From assembly GCF_940807255.1 (NCBI RefSeq), contig NZ_CALNWY010000017.1, forward strand, positions 1 through 64,000: a stretch of DNA of 64,000 bases. Direction: 5' to 3'. How positions within the stretch are numbered: the first letter of the stretch is position 1; every line of letters starts with the position of its first letter. This stretch comes from Mixta sp. Marseille-Q2659 (GTDB lineage Bacteria > Pseudomonadota > Gammaproteobacteria > Enterobacterales > Enterobacteriaceae). Both the position numbers and the translations under genes were made by a program. Positions 28,482-37,535 of this stretch are shown piece after piece. The notes under the pieces were generated by a model, which worked only from the letters and a program-made list of their open reading frames with translations, was not told the DNA's origin and ran no database searches.

Positions 28482-29927
28482 CTACTCCGTGCGCGTAATA
28501 GTGGACGCCTGGCGCGCCGCTTCAAAGATAGCCAGGGTTTTCTCTCTTGCCGCCTTATGTTCCACGATCGGCAGCGGATAATCGAGCCGCTGATGATTTT
28601 TCTTTGCCCAGCGATGGGGATCGTGGATTGCGCTGTCGGGCACTGCCGCCAGCTCCGGCAGCCAGCGACGAATAAAGGTTCCCTGCTTATCGAAACGTTC
28701 GCCCTGGGTGGTGGGGTTGAAAATACGGAAGTAAGGCGCCGCATCGGTGCCAGTGGAAGCCGCCCACTGCCAGCCACCATTATTGGCCGCCAGATCGCCA
28801 TCGATTAATACCGACATAAAATAGCGTTCGCCCAGCTGCCAGTTAATTTGCAGATCTTTGACCAGAAAGCTGGCGGTAATCATGCGCAGGCGATTGTGCA
28901 TCCAACCCGTGCTGTTTAGCTGGCGCATGGCGGCATCTACTATCGGATAACCGGTTTGGCCCTGCTGCCAGGCGGTAAAATGCTGCGCATTCTGTTGCCA
29001 GGCCACGTTTTTCGTCCACGGTATAAAGGGCTGGTTTTTACAGAGCGCCGGAAAGGCGACCAGCAGATGACGATAGAAATCGCGCCAGACGATCTCATTC
29101 AGCCAGACGCTGGCCCGCTCGTCATTTAACGCCTGCGGCTGCTCACGCAGCAGGCGATGCAAACACTGACGCGGCGACAGCGTGCCGGTTGCCAGACAGA
29201 CGGAGAGGCGGCTGGTGGCATCCAGCGCCGGTAAATCGCGCTGCGCCGGATAATCCAGCACCCTTTGGCGGCAAAATTCGCGCAGGCGCTGTAACGCAGC
29301 GGCTTCGCCGATCGGAAAAAAGTGTCGATCAAAAGGCTGGCGAGGATAATCGAAAGGTGCCAGCGCAGGCAGAGCTTCAGGAGTGATTGCCGCGCGTTTA
29401 TTGGGTGCTGGCAAGCATTCCGGCAAACTTTCACGCAGCCGTCGCAGATAAGCCTTACTGAAAGGCGTAAACATCCGGTACATTTTTCCGTCACCGGTCT
29501 GCACGCTGCCGGGCGGCAGCAGCACGCTGTCATCGAAACCCTGCACCATTACGCCCTGCTGCGTTAACCGGCGTTCAACCGCTGCATCCCGCTCGCGCTC
29601 GTTAAATTCATATTGGTAGTTATAGAAAAGCGCATCGACCTGCTGTTCGCGGCAAAAATCCGCCAGGCAGTCGACAGAAGCACGGAAATCATCGCACTGG
29701 CGATAGTGCAAAACGATGCCTTTGTCAGCCAGCGCCGTTTGTAAAAGCTGCAGACTTTGCCAGATGTAATCCGCCTGACGCGGCGACATATCATGCTGCC
29801 GCCACTGCTGCGGCGTCGCGATAAACAGCGCGATGACCTTAGCATCGCGCTGCCGACAGGCGGCCCACAGCGCGCTGTTATCGTTGATGCGCAGATCGTT
29901 GCGCAGCCAGACCAAATGGGTGTCCAT
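28482..29927 (-). CDS. phrB: Deoxyribodipyrimidine photolyase
   Basis: This 481-residue enzyme repairs cyclobutane pyrimidine dimers with FADH and a folate antenna under blue light. I chose ATG 29927 (MDTHLVWLRNDLRINDN), preceded by AGGAGAGAGT, which matches the E. coli start; an extra 20 upstream codons lack support. The FAD-binding C-terminal half contains TGYPIVDAAMRQLNSTGWMH and DGDLAANNGGWQWAASTGTD, the class I CPD photolyase core. It follows ybgA by 16 bp. Confidence 0.97.
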   Translation of the reverse strand: MDTHLVWLRNDLRINDNSALWAACRQRDAKVIALFIATPQQWRQHDMSPRQADYIWQSLQLLQTALADKGIVLHYRQCDDFRASVDCLADFCREQQVDALFYNYQYEFNERERDAAVERRLTQQGVMVQGFDDSVLLPPGSVQTGDGKMYRMFTPFSKAYLRRLRESLPECLPAPNKRAAITPEALPALAPFDYPRQPFDRHFFPIGEAAALQRLREFCRQRVLDYPAQRDLPALDATSRLSVCLATGTLSPRQCLHRLLREQPQALNDERASVWLNEIVWRDFYRHLLVAFPALCKNQPFIPWTKNVAWQQNAQHFTAWQQGQTGYPIVDAAMRQLNSTGWMHNRLRMITASFLVKDLQINWQLGERYFMSVLIDGDLAANNGGWQWAASTGTDAAPYFRIFNPTTQGERFDKQGTFIRRWLPELAAVPDSAIHDPHRWAKKNHQRLDYPLPIVEHKAAREKTLAIFEAARQASTITRTE

Positions 29928-29943
29928 ACTCTCTCCTGATCTG

Positions 29944-30897
29944 TCAACGACCGTAACGTAAGCGCAGCGCTTCCGGGTAGGGCTCAAAATAACGCTGTTG
30001 CGACAGCCATTCGTGCGGATACTCTTTCATATAGTGTTTAAGCAGCGTGATGGGCGCCAGCAGCGGCTGTACTCCCTGCCGATAGCGATCGATAAGCGAA
30101 GCCAGCTCCTGGCGCTGCGACGAAGAAAGCTGTTTACGGAAATAGCCCTGAACGTGCATCAAAACGTTGGTATGGTTACGGCGTGTAGCGCGATGCGACA
30201 TCAGCCTCATCAGGCGGTTGCGGTATTCAGTGGCAAATTCTTCCAGCGAGGCGTATTCCTTCATTGCCGCGACAAACGGCCCTAACTGTCGATATTCAGG
30301 CTGCGAATGCGCCAGCAACAGCAGCTTATAACGGGTATGGAATGCCATCAGCTTGTGTGCCGTCAGCCCGTCTTGCCAGAGCTGGTTAAACTCATGTAGC
30401 GCATAGACTCGCGCCACGAAGTTCTCGCGCAATGTGTCATCATGCAGACGGCCATCCTCCTCCATCGGCAGCCAGGGCATCTCCTGCTGTAAAGCCTGTG
30501 CGAAAATGCCCACGCCCTCTTTGCGATTATTATTGCTGTCAGGTTCATAGATACGCACCCGCTCCATACCGCAGCTGGGCGATTTAGCGCAAAGAATATA
30601 GCCACAAAGGTGATGCAGACCGGCGACCTTGCGGCGGGCAAAATTGCGCATCTGCGTCGTTACTTCTTCTCCGCCCGTTTTACTAAAACAGAGTGCGATC
30701 TCGTCCTGATGTTTTACCAGCCGCAGCGCCGGACGCGGCACAGGCAATCCGATCGACATTTCCGGGCAAATGGGTTCGTAGCGCACGTATGGCGCGAGTT
30801 CTTCCGTAGCAAAAGTCAGACGCTTATGACCGCCATCAAAACGTACGCTGTCGCCCAATAAACAGGCGCTGATTCCTACCGGTATTTTCTCGCTCAT
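29944..30897 (-). CDS. ybgA: DUF523-DUF1722 protein YbgA (photolyase partner)
   Basis: This 317-residue protein has two domains. Residues 1-160 are DUF523, with Cys-rich motifs GISACLLGDSVRFDGGHK and CGYILCAKSPSCGMERV. Residues about 180-310 are DUF1722 (HTRYKLLLLAHSQPEYRQLG). E. coli K-12 YbgA keeps only the second domain. The protein is commonly next to phr genes. Its function is not established; the Cys motifs suggest metal or cluster binding. It is the first gene of ybgA-phrB-ybgI, behind a TTGTACAA-type operator. Confidence 0.9.
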   Translation of the reverse strand: MSEKIPVGISACLLGDSVRFDGGHKRLTFATEELAPYVRYEPICPEMSIGLPVPRPALRLVKHQDEIALCFSKTGGEEVTTQMRNFARRKVAGLHHLCGYILCAKSPSCGMERVRIYEPDSNNNRKEGVGIFAQALQQEMPWLPMEEDGRLHDDTLRENFVARVYALHEFNQLWQDGLTAHKLMAFHTRYKLLLLAHSQPEYRQLGPFVAAMKEYASLEEFATEYRNRLMRLMSHRATRRNHTNVLMHVQGYFRKQLSSSQRQELASLIDRYRQGVQPLLAPITLLKHYMKEYPHEWLSQQRYFEPYPEALRLRYGR

Positions 30898-30898
30898 A

Positions 30899-30927
30899 CT
30901 TGTACAACCTCAAACATCTTGTATAAG
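30899..30927. promoter_or_regulatory. Candidate operator of the ybgA-phrB operon
   Basis: CTTGTACAA (30899-30907) and TTGTATAAG (30919-30927) form an inverted repeat matching at 8 of 9 positions, with an 11-bp spacer. Each arm is itself nearly palindromic. The element starts one base upstream of the ybgA ATG and flanks its GAGG ribosome-binding site. The TGTACA core recalls sites of light-responsive MerR regulators (LitR/CarH type); this match is from memory and unproven. Confidence 0.5.
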
Positions 30928-30990
30928 TTTAAGTGTAGCGCAAGCCTCTCTATGACGCACTTCAAATCCCGTCGGACTGTGGCAACAGGC

Positions 30991-31020
30991 AAAAAAAATC
31001 TCATCGGATGATGAGATTTT
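30991..31020 (-). terminator. Terminator after ybfA
   Basis: An 11-bp perfect stem AAAATCTCATC/GATGAGATTTT with a 4-nt loop is followed on the minus strand by a T-rich run. It ends ybfA and insulates the ybgA promoter. Confidence 0.85.
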
Positions 31021-31073
31021 CAGGCGGCGGAGCGTAGCGGGCGGCCAGGTTATTATCGTTGCTGACTGCAGGT

Positions 31074-31274
31074 TCAATAGAAATCGCCACCAGCTGCTTC
31101 AGCCTGCGCCAGCCAGACCGGTTTGGTGCTGGTTTTACTCCAGACGCGATGCAGATAGCTATAAAAACGCGCACGATCGCGGCGAAACAGCATCACCGGC
31201 AACGCCAGTACGCCAACAATGATTACCGCTGCGCGACGCAGGATAATTTTATGCAGGGGATAAATGGAATACAT
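31074..31274 (-). CDS. ybfA: Small membrane protein YbfA
   Basis: This 66-residue protein matches E. coli YbfA in its C-terminal two thirds (AGVLALPFMLF-type helix, then [17 protein letters not shown] and AEAAGGDFY). One hydrophobic helix at about 14-30 suggests inner-membrane anchoring. Function is unknown. A strong AGGAGG precedes the ATG by 8 bp. In E. coli ybfA lies next to kdpFABC; here kdpFABCD is missing and ybfA faces away from kdpE. Confidence 0.88.
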   Translation of the reverse strand: MYSIYPLHKIILRRAAVIIVGVLALPVMLFRRDRARFYSYLHRVWSKTSTKPVWLAQAEAAGGDFY

Positions 31275-31537
31275 TACCTACGCCTCCTGAGAAGAATGAG
31301 TTACAAATTAGTCATTGGTTAAATATGATAGGCCCCATTGCGTAATTTTACTACTCATCCGACCACTAATTCGGTGAAAAAAAGTGCAGATTTACACTTC
31401 GCCTGTAATTAGGTTACATATCTGTTAATTTTAGGTTTTTGTTTTGTTTGATTCAGCAGGTGCAACACAAAGCGCAGCGGGTTTTGTTAAAGTGCGGTTT
31501 TGTCATTTTCTGTCTGTGACAGCGGAGAATCCTCGTT

Positions 31538-32215
31538 TTGGCCAGCGTACTGATTGTTGAAGATGAAAAAGAGATTCGTCGTTTTCTGCGCGTCGCGCTG
31601 GAAAGCGAAGCCTTGCGGGTTTATGACGGCGATACCTTACAGCGCGGACTAATTGAGGCCGCTACCCGCAAGCCTGATTTAGTGATTCTTGATTTGGGTT
31701 TGCCGGATGGCGATGGCCTCGACTTTATCCGCGATTTTCGCCAGTGGAGCGGCGTGCCGGTTATTGTGCTGTCCGCACGCAGCGACGAGCAGGATAAAAT
31801 CGCGGCATTGGATGCCGGCGCCGATGACTTTCTCACGAAACCTTTTGGCGTCGGCGAACTGCTGGCGCGCGTGCGCGTCGCTCTGCGTCGTCAGCCCGGA
31901 CAGCAGGCACTGCACGCACCCGTACAGTTTGGTCAGATTACGGTGGATTTGGCGGCACATCATATTGCGCGTAACGGGGAGACGGTTCATCTTACGCCGA
32001 CGGAGTTTCGGCTGCTGGCGCTGTTACTGAACAATCCAGGAAAAGTGCTGACGCAGCGGCAGTTACTGAATCATGTCTGGGGGCCGAATGCGGTTGAACA
32101 TAGCCACTATCTGCGCATCTATATGGGCCATTTACGGCAGAAGCTGGAGCAGGATCCCGCCCGTCCGGCGCATCTGCTTACCGAAACGGGTATCGGCTAT
32201 CGCTTTATGCCGTGA
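31538..32215 (+). CDS. kdpE: Orphan OmpR-family response regulator KdpE
   Basis: KdpE (225 residues) has a receiver domain with acidic residues E8/D9, the phosphoacceptor D52 in LVILDLGLPDGDG and K101-region TKPFG, then a winged-helix DNA-binding domain (LTPTEFRLLALLLNNPGKVLTQ). In E. coli it is activated by the sensor KdpD and turns on the K+ pump KdpFABC. Neither kdpD nor kdpFABC is present here: ybfA is the immediate upstream neighbour. The start is TTG, with GGAG 10 bp before it. The receiver and output domains are intact, so it may use another sensor. Confidence 0.95.
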   Translation: MASVLIVEDEKEIRRFLRVALESEALRVYDGDTLQRGLIEAATRKPDLVILDLGLPDGDGLDFIRDFRQWSGVPVIVLSARSDEQDKIAALDAGADDFLTKPFGVGELLARVRVALRRQPGQQALHAPVQFGQITVDLAAHHIARNGETVHLTPTEFRLLALLLNNPGKVLTQRQLLNHVWGPNAVEHSHYLRIYMGHLRQKLEQDPARPAHLLTETGIGYRFMP

Positions 32216-32226
32216 TCAGCGGACAT

Positions 32227-32258
32227 AAAAAAAGGCGCTGAATATCAGCGCCTTTTTT
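32227..32258. terminator. Bidirectional terminator between kdpE and pgm
   Basis: An A7 run, the perfect 8-bp stem GGCGCTGA/TCAGCGCC with a 3-nt loop, and a T6 run lie between the convergent kdpE and pgm stops. Confidence 0.93.
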
Positions 32259-32269
32259 GTGGTTTAGCC

Positions 32270-33910
32270 TCAGGCGTTTTTCAGCACTGCGCTAACAATC
32301 TCAACGGCTTCTTTTTCGATTTGCGCACGATGCTCGGCGCCGAGGAAGCTCTCACAATAAATCTTGTAAGCATCTTCCGTGCCTGACGGACGCGCGGCAA
32401 ACCAGCCGTTTTCCGTCATCACTTTTAAGCCGCCAATCGAAGCACCGTTGCCTGGCGCGCTGGTCAGACGGGCCGTAATCGGATCGCCTGCCAGCGTAGC
32501 CGCGCTGACCATTTCCGGCGACAGTTTCGACAGCGCGGCTTTCTGCGCGGAAGTGGCTGGCGCCTGCAAACGGTTGTAGCTCGGTGCGCCAAAACGCTCA
32601 GCCAGTTCATCGTAGTGCTGCTGCGGGTTTTTACCGGTTACGGCGGTGATTTCCGCCGCCAGCAGGCAGAGGATGATCCCGTCTTTATCGGTTGACCACG
32701 GCGTGCCGTCAAAACGCAGGAAAGAAGCGCCCGCGCTCTCTTCGCCGCCAAAACCGAAGCTGCCGTCGAACAGACCGTCAACAAACCATTTAAAGCCTAC
32801 CGGCACTTCCACCAGCTTACGGCCAATATCGTTGACAACGCGGTCAATCATGGCGCTGGAGACCAGGGTTTTGCCTACGGCAACCTCTTTGCCCCACTGC
32901 GGACGATGCTGGAACAGATAATTGATTGCCACCGCCAGGTAATGGTTCGGATTCATCAGCCCAGCCGGAGTGACGATTCCGTGACGGTCGTAATCGGGAT
33001 CGTTGCCGAAAGCGAGATCGAACTTATCGCGCAGCGCCAGCAGACCGGCCATCGCACATTCGGACGAACAGTCCATACGCACCACGCCATCTTTATCCAG
33101 ATGCATAAAGCGGAAAGTCTGGTCAACGGCGTCGTTAACAATGGTTAAGTCCAGCTGGTAATGTTCGGCGATGCGCTTCCAGTATTCCATGCCGGAGCCG
33201 CCCAGCGGATCGATGCCGATTTTCAGACCCGCTTTCTTAATCGCCTCAATATCCACCACCTGCGCCAGGCCTTCTACATAAGGCTGAATCAGATCTTTTT
33301 CCTGGATATGTCCGCTGGCCCACGCTTCTGCCAGCGGCAGACGCTTCACCTCCTGCAGATCGTTTTGAATCAGCTGATTCGCGCGATCTTCTACCACTTT
33401 GGTAACGTTGGTATCGGCCGGGCCGCCGTTCGGCGGGTTGTATTTGATGCCACCATCTTCCGGCGGGTTATGAGAAGGCGTAATGACAATGCCGTCCGCC
33501 TGCGCGCCGCCGGCTTTGTTATGCTCAAGGATCGCGTTGGAGATCGCCGGCGTCGGCGTATAACCGTTATCCTGCTGCACAATCACATCAACGCCATTAG
33601 CCGCTAATACTTCCAGCACGGAAATAATGGCTGGCTCTGAGAGCGCATGGGTATCCTTACCAACGTAGCAAGGGCCAGTAATCCCATTCTTTTTACGTTC
33701 TTCAGCAATGGCCTGGGCGATAGCCAGAATATGCGTTTCGTTGAAACTCTGGCGTGCAGCGCTGCCGCGATGCCCGGAAGTGCCAAATTTCACCGCATGT
33801 TCCGCATTCCCTTTTTCTGGCTGTAGAACGTAATACTGGGATGTTAATTGTGCAACGTTAATCAAATCGCTCTGCTGGGCTGGCTGCCCGGCACGGGGGT
33901 GATTGGCCAT
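32270..33910 (-). CDS. pgm: Phosphoglucomutase
   Basis: Pgm (546 residues, E. coli length from ATG 33910) interconverts glucose-1-phosphate and glucose-6-phosphate, linking glycolysis to UDP-glucose and glycogen. The catalytic phosphoserine is in [13 protein letters not shown], the metal-binding loop is [10 protein letters not shown], and the phosphate-binding loop is [13 protein letters not shown] near the C-terminus. GGAGAAGCGCC precedes the start. It lies 24 bp after seqA, as in E. coli. Confidence 0.98.
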   Translation of the reverse strand: MANHPRAGQPAQQSDLINVAQLTSQYYVLQPEKGNAEHAVKFGTSGHRGSAARQSFNETHILAIAQAIAEERKKNGITGPCYVGKDTHALSEPAIISVLEVLAANGVDVIVQQDNGYTPTPAISNAILEHNKAGGAQADGIVITPSHNPPEDGGIKYNPPNGGPADTNVTKVVEDRANQLIQNDLQEVKRLPLAEAWASGHIQEKDLIQPYVEGLAQVVDIEAIKKAGLKIGIDPLGGSGMEYWKRIAEHYQLDLTIVNDAVDQTFRFMHLDKDGVVRMDCSSECAMAGLLALRDKFDLAFGNDPDYDRHGIVTPAGLMNPNHYLAVAINYLFQHRPQWGKEVAVGKTLVSSAMIDRVVNDIGRKLVEVPVGFKWFVDGLFDGSFGFGGEESAGASFLRFDGTPWSTDKDGIILCLLAAEITAVTGKNPQQHYDELAERFGAPSYNRLQAPATSAQKAALSKLSPEMVSAATLAGDPITARLTSAPGNGASIGGLKVMTENGWFAARPSGTEDAYKIYCESFLGAEHRAQIEKEAVEIVSAVLKNA

Positions 33911-33934
33911 TGGCGCTTCTCCCTGACGCATCAG

Positions 33935-34486
33935 TTAAATGGTGCCGCAAACCTTATCTGCCAGTTCCTGCGGGAACTGCATTGCCAGCATAATGTGTTC
34001 CACCATGCTGCATTTGCGGCCTGTGTTAGTGTTGGTGATCACCCAATACGGCGTGCCGGGGACATGTTTCGGCTTAGTATGGGTGCCATGCTGCAACAGT
34101 GTTTGCTCATCGCCCGCAAAATAGACGCGGGTGCGCCCTTGCAGCGATGCAGTGGCCTCAGCAAATGCATCGGGATCCAGACGATATAGCGTCGATAAAA
34201 TCAACATAAAGCGATTTACCGCTTTATTCTGCTCGGCGTACTCATCAGAGAGTAGCAGCTCACGTACAGCTCGCACCCGATCCTGAGAACGTGTGGTCGG
34301 CTTAACCGGCTCATTATTCTGATTCACGCTTGCAGCAGATGCCGGCACCGCAGCAGCAACGGGCGCGCTCTGACCAGCGGTAAATTTCAACATACGCCGT
34401 AAAATGTCCGAGGCGCTTTCACCGATATGCTGCGTGTGGCTGGCAATATAGCGATAGAGTTCTTCGTCGACTTCAATCGTTTTCAT
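33935..34486 (-). CDS. seqA: Negative modulator of replication initiation SeqA
   Basis: SeqA (183 residues) binds hemimethylated GATC at oriC and behind forks. Residues 1-35 (MKTIEVDEELYRYIASHTQHIGESASDILRRML) form the multimerisation domain, followed by a variable Ala/Pro/Ser linker and the C-terminal DNA-binding domain that includes YWVITNTNTGRKCSM. It is transcribed with pgm. Confidence 0.98.
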   Translation of the reverse strand: MKTIEVDEELYRYIASHTQHIGESASDILRRMLKFTAGQSAPVAAAVPASAASVNQNNEPVKPTTRSQDRVRAVRELLLSDEYAEQNKAVNRFMLILSTLYRLDPDAFAEATASLQGRTRVYFAGDEQTLLQHGTHTKPKHVPGTPYWVITNTNTGRKCSMVEHIMLAMQFPQELADKVCGTI

Positions 34487-34742
34487 CTTTATCCGTACGG
34501 TAATTGCTTGTGGCAGAACCCGGCGCAGCGCGTCATAGCAAATTTTAGCTAAACAATCTGTGCTGTGGTTCTAACATAAGGATTATAAAGTTAAATCCTG
34601 CAAGTCGGTAGCGACGTTGGCGCTTGCAGACAAAAGTCAGAATATGCCGCAAAGCCACCGGGCAAACAACCACTCACCGACCGGCAGGGAGAGTAAAAAC
34701 CATGATAACCTATGCTTTCCTTTCAACTGTAAGAACTTTGCC

Positions 34743-35507
34743 ATGAATTTGAATACTCGCTTGCAAACTGAACAGTCTAATCCAGAGGCTCTGCCCATCC
34801 TGCTGATTCATGGCCTGTTCGGCAGCCTGGATAATTTAGGCGTGCTGGCGCGCGGCCTGAAGGCGGATCGTCCACTGATTCAGGTTGATGTGCGTAACCA
34901 TGGGCTGTCGCCGCGCAGCGATGAGATGGCTTATCGCGAGATGGCGCAGGATATGCTGGAGACGCTGGATGCGCACGGCATCGATAAAGTGACGGTTATC
35001 GGTCACTCGATGGGTGGTAAAATCGCGATGACGATGACCGCACTGGCGCCTGAACGTATTGAACAGCTGGTGCTGATTGATATTGCCCCGGTTGATTACT
35101 GCACGCGCCGTCACGATGAGATTTTTGCCGCGGTGAAGGCGGTAACGGAGGCCAATGTGCGTTTGCGCAGCGAAGCCGCCAACGTCATGCGCAGCTTTAT
35201 TGCGGAAGAAGGCGTTATTCAGTTTCTGCTGAAATCCTTTCATGAAGGCGAATGGCGTTTTAACGTTCCGGCCCTGTGGAATAACTACGCCACTATCTCC
35301 GGCTGGGAAACCGTGCCAGCCTGGCATGGCCCGGCGCTGTTTATTCGCGGCGAGCTTTCGCCCTATCTCGATGATATTCATCGTGATGCGCTGCTGGCGC
35401 AGTTCCCGCAGGCGCGCGCGCATGTTATTGCTGGCGCCGGACACTGGGTGCATGCGGAAAAACCGGATGCAGTGTTGCGAGCCGTACGCCGTTTTTTAGC
35501 GCTGTAA
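34743..35507 (+). CDS. ybfF: Alpha/beta-hydrolase YbfF (esterase)
   Basis: YbfF (254 residues from ATG 34743, the E. coli length) is a cytoplasmic esterase reported to act on short acyl-CoA and lipid esters. The nucleophile elbow is VIGHSMGGK and the catalytic His lies in AGAGHWVHAEKPDA; the oxyanion region is ILLIHGLFGSLDN. A longer in-frame start (42 more residues) is rich in Asn, Ser and His and not conserved, so I reject it. It is divergent from seqA. Confidence 0.93.
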   Translation: MNLNTRLQTEQSNPEALPILLIHGLFGSLDNLGVLARGLKADRPLIQVDVRNHGLSPRSDEMAYREMAQDMLETLDAHGIDKVTVIGHSMGGKIAMTMTALAPERIEQLVLIDIAPVDYCTRRHDEIFAAVKAVTEANVRLRSEAANVMRSFIAEEGVIQFLLKSFHEGEWRFNVPALWNNYATISGWETVPAWHGPALFIRGELSPYLDDIHRDALLAQFPQARAHVIAGAGHWVHAEKPDAVLRAVRRFLAL

Positions 35508-35663
35508 AAGCAAGGCGTTAACTGCCCGACAAAGATTGTTCTCACTCTTTCCACAAGGTATGATGGCGCGCTAAAATTTTGCCGCTGTTGAGTTGGCGGC
35601 AAACCGGCCCAAAACGTCACCATGCGCGGCGCAAACGCGCAGCCCATTCAGTATCACGATTCT

Positions 35664-35939
35664 ATGGCAAAAGAACAAACGGACCGAACCACGCTCGATC
35701 TGTTCGCAGATGAACGTCGCCCGGGACGCCCGAAAACCAGTCCGCTGTCGCGTGATGAACAACTTCGTATCAACAAACGCAATCAGTTGAAACGTGACAA
35801 AGTGCGCGGGTTACGGCGCGTTGAACTGAAGATGAACAGTGAAGCTGTCGATGCGCTTAACGCAATGGCCGCCGAGCGCGGGTTAAGCCGCAGCGAGCTG
35901 ATCGAAGAGATGATCCTTGCCCAACTAAAGGCGCTCTGA
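35664..35939 (+). CDS. ybfE: LexA-regulated protein YbfE, CopG-like
   Basis: This 91-residue basic protein matches E. coli YbfE from [15 protein letters not shown] onward, so I use ATG 35664. It has a basic N-terminal half ([37 protein letters not shown]) and a C-terminal ribbon-helix-helix-like end ([14 protein letters not shown]). DNA binding is likely but unproven. E. coli ybfE is LexA-controlled; I see no clear LexA box here. It lies between ybfF and fldA as in E. coli. Confidence 0.85.
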   Translation: MAKEQTDRTTLDLFADERRPGRPKTSPLSRDEQLRINKRNQLKRDKVRGLRRVELKMNSEAVDALNAMAAERGLSRSELIEEMILAQLKAL

Positions 35940-36078
35940 ACGGCTGGAAGAAGCGCACGATGTAACAAATGCAACGGCTTTACGAGTTCCGCCTCCTGAC
36001 GGTCTCTGCTATTATTGCCGTAATCTGCATACAACGGGCAGTTACCATATTTTTAAGTTTCAAGAGGTTACTAAACTC

Positions 36079-36609
36079 ATGGCAATCGTAGGTATTTTCT
36101 TTGGCAGCGATACCGGCAATACAGAAAACATTGCAAAGATGATCCAGAAACAGCTCGGTAGCGATGTTGCCGAAGTGCATGATATTGCCAAGAGCAGTAA
36201 AGAAGACCTGGAAGCTTTCGATATTCTGCTGCTGGGCATCCCCACCTGGTACTACGGTGAAGCGCAGTGCGACTGGGATGATTTCTTCCCGACGCTGGAA
36301 GAGATCGACTTCAACGGTAAACTGGTTGCGCTGTTCGGCTGCGGCGACCAGGAAGATTACGCGGAATATTTCTGCGATGCGATGGGCACCATTCGCGACA
36401 TTATTGAGCCGAACGGCGCGGTAATTGTTGGCCACTGGCCGACCGAAGGCTATCACTTCGAAGCGTCAAAAGGTCTGGCTGATGATAAACATTTCCTTGG
36501 CCTGGCCATCGATGAAGATCGCCAGCCTGAGCTGACCAACGAGCGCGTTGATCGTTGGGTAAAACAGATTTACGAAGAGCTGCATTTGCAAGAGATTCTG
36601 GAAGCCTGA
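36079..36609 (+). CDS. fldA: Flavodoxin 1
   Basis: FldA (176 residues, E. coli length) is an FMN electron carrier for IspG/IspH, biotin synthase and class I/III radical enzymes. The FMN phosphate loop is [12 protein letters not shown] (about 10-21), and the isoalloxazine-stacking regions are [15 protein letters not shown] and [15 protein letters not shown]. It precedes fur, as in E. coli. Confidence 0.98.
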   Translation: MAIVGIFFGSDTGNTENIAKMIQKQLGSDVAEVHDIAKSSKEDLEAFDILLLGIPTWYYGEAQCDWDDFFPTLEEIDFNGKLVALFGCGDQEDYAEYFCDAMGTIRDIIEPNGAVIVGHWPTEGYHFEASKGLADDKHFLGLAIDEDRQPELTNERVDRWVKQIYEELHLQEILEA

Positions 36610-36857
36610 TTTAATGCGCATTGTGTTGTAAATCACATTGCGTAACAGGTTTTTCCTATAGAAATGATAGGTACGGATTTGAAAATTTTATCAATGAATC
36701 GGTAGAATACCCGTATCGGTCACGCGCTTTCCTGCCGTCGAGCTGCAAAGCGGCAGGATTAAGCGAAATGTAAACGCAGCATCAAATGAGCATGAACAAC
36801 GCCGGACGTAGCGAACTTCTCTTTACTTCCACCTGCGACTTCACGCGCGCCCTACGG

Positions 36858-36886
36858 TTTTCATTTCGAAGCATCAGTTCTATAAT
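36858..36886 (+). promoter_or_regulatory. Probable sigma70 promoter of fur
   Basis: A consensus -10 TATAAT (36881-36886) follows TTTTCA (36858-36863) at the ideal 17-bp spacing. It lies 87 bp upstream of the fur ATG. The rest of the 363-bp fldA-fur gap (36610-36972) shows a CTGCCG/CGGCAG hairpin near 36732-36756 and no other gene I recognise. Confidence 0.7.
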
Positions 36887-36941
36887 GAGACGCTATTAGT
36901 AACTTAGCGTCGACCGATGTTCATGGCTGTTCAGCCACATT

Positions 36942-36980
36942 GTGACTAGCAAAGTAACAGGACAATATCCGCATGACTGA
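36942..36980 (+). CDS. uof: Candidate 3' part of the uof leader peptide
   Basis: A frame that is open from 36903 ends in ...VTGQYPHD and stops at TGA 36978-36980, overlapping the fur start region. E. coli has the leader frame uof, which ends in nearly the same residues and couples RyhB repression to fur. No ATG is present; GTG at 36942 is the only common start in the frame, so the 5' end is uncertain. Confidence 0.4.
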   Translation: MTSKVTGQYPHD

Positions 36981-37422
36981 CAATAACACCGCATTAAAGA
37001 AGGCTGGACTGAAGGTCACTCTTCCGCGACTAAAAATCCTGGAAGTGCTTCAGGGCCCGGGTCCTGAAAGCCATCACGTCAGTGCGGAAGACTTATACAA
37101 ACGTTTAATTGATATGGGTGAAGAGATCGGGCTGGCGACGGTTTATCGCGTCCTGAACCAGTTTGATGATGCCGGTATCGTTACGCGTCATAACTTTGAA
37201 GGCGGCAAGTCCGTTTTCGAACTGACCCAGCAACAGCATCACGATCACCTGATTTGCCTGGACTGTGGCAAAGTGATCGAATTTAGTGATGAGTCTATCG
37301 AAGCTCGCCAGCGTGAAATCGCCACGCGTCACGGCATTAAGCTTACCAACCACAGCCTTTATTTATATGGTCACTGCGCGCTGGGCGACTGTCGCGAAGA
37401 TGAAACCTTACACGACAAATAA
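36973..37422 (+). CDS. fur: Ferric uptake regulator Fur
   Basis: Fur (149 residues) is the Fe(II)-dependent repressor of iron uptake. An N-terminal winged helix (ALKKAGLKVTLPRLKILEVLQ, then GLATVYRVLNQFDDAGIV) is followed by the metal-binding dimerisation domain with HHDHLICLDCGKVIEF and the C-terminal GHCALGDCRED. CAGGA lies 9 bp before the ATG. Expression is probably coupled to uof as in E. coli. Confidence 0.98.
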   Translation: MTDNNTALKKAGLKVTLPRLKILEVLQGPGPESHHVSAEDLYKRLIDMGEEIGLATVYRVLNQFDDAGIVTRHNFEGGKSVFELTQQQHHDHLICLDCGKVIEFSDESIEARQREIATRHGIKLTNHSLYLYGHCALGDCREDETLHDK

Positions 37423-37442
37423 TCAATTTTGCTATGCAGTAA

Positions 37443-37473
37443 TAAAAACCGGCGCTCAGGCACCGGTTTTTTT
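37443..37473. terminator. Bidirectional terminator between fur and the chitobiase gene
   Basis: AAAAACCGG and CCGGTTTTTTT arms enclose a 10-nt loop. Both strands give a stem followed by a T-run, serving fur (+) and the convergent chitobiase gene (-). Confidence 0.85.
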
Positions 37474-37535
37474 ATGGCTGCGCCGCAAGGCAACGCGTGC
37501 GCGCAGCCGTCGCGTTACTAAATCACTAAATCCTG

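Noticed and set aside
31275-31537. Remnant of kdpD upstream of kdpE
   Set aside because: I could not recognise any KdpD C-terminal coding sequence in the frame upstream of the TTG start.
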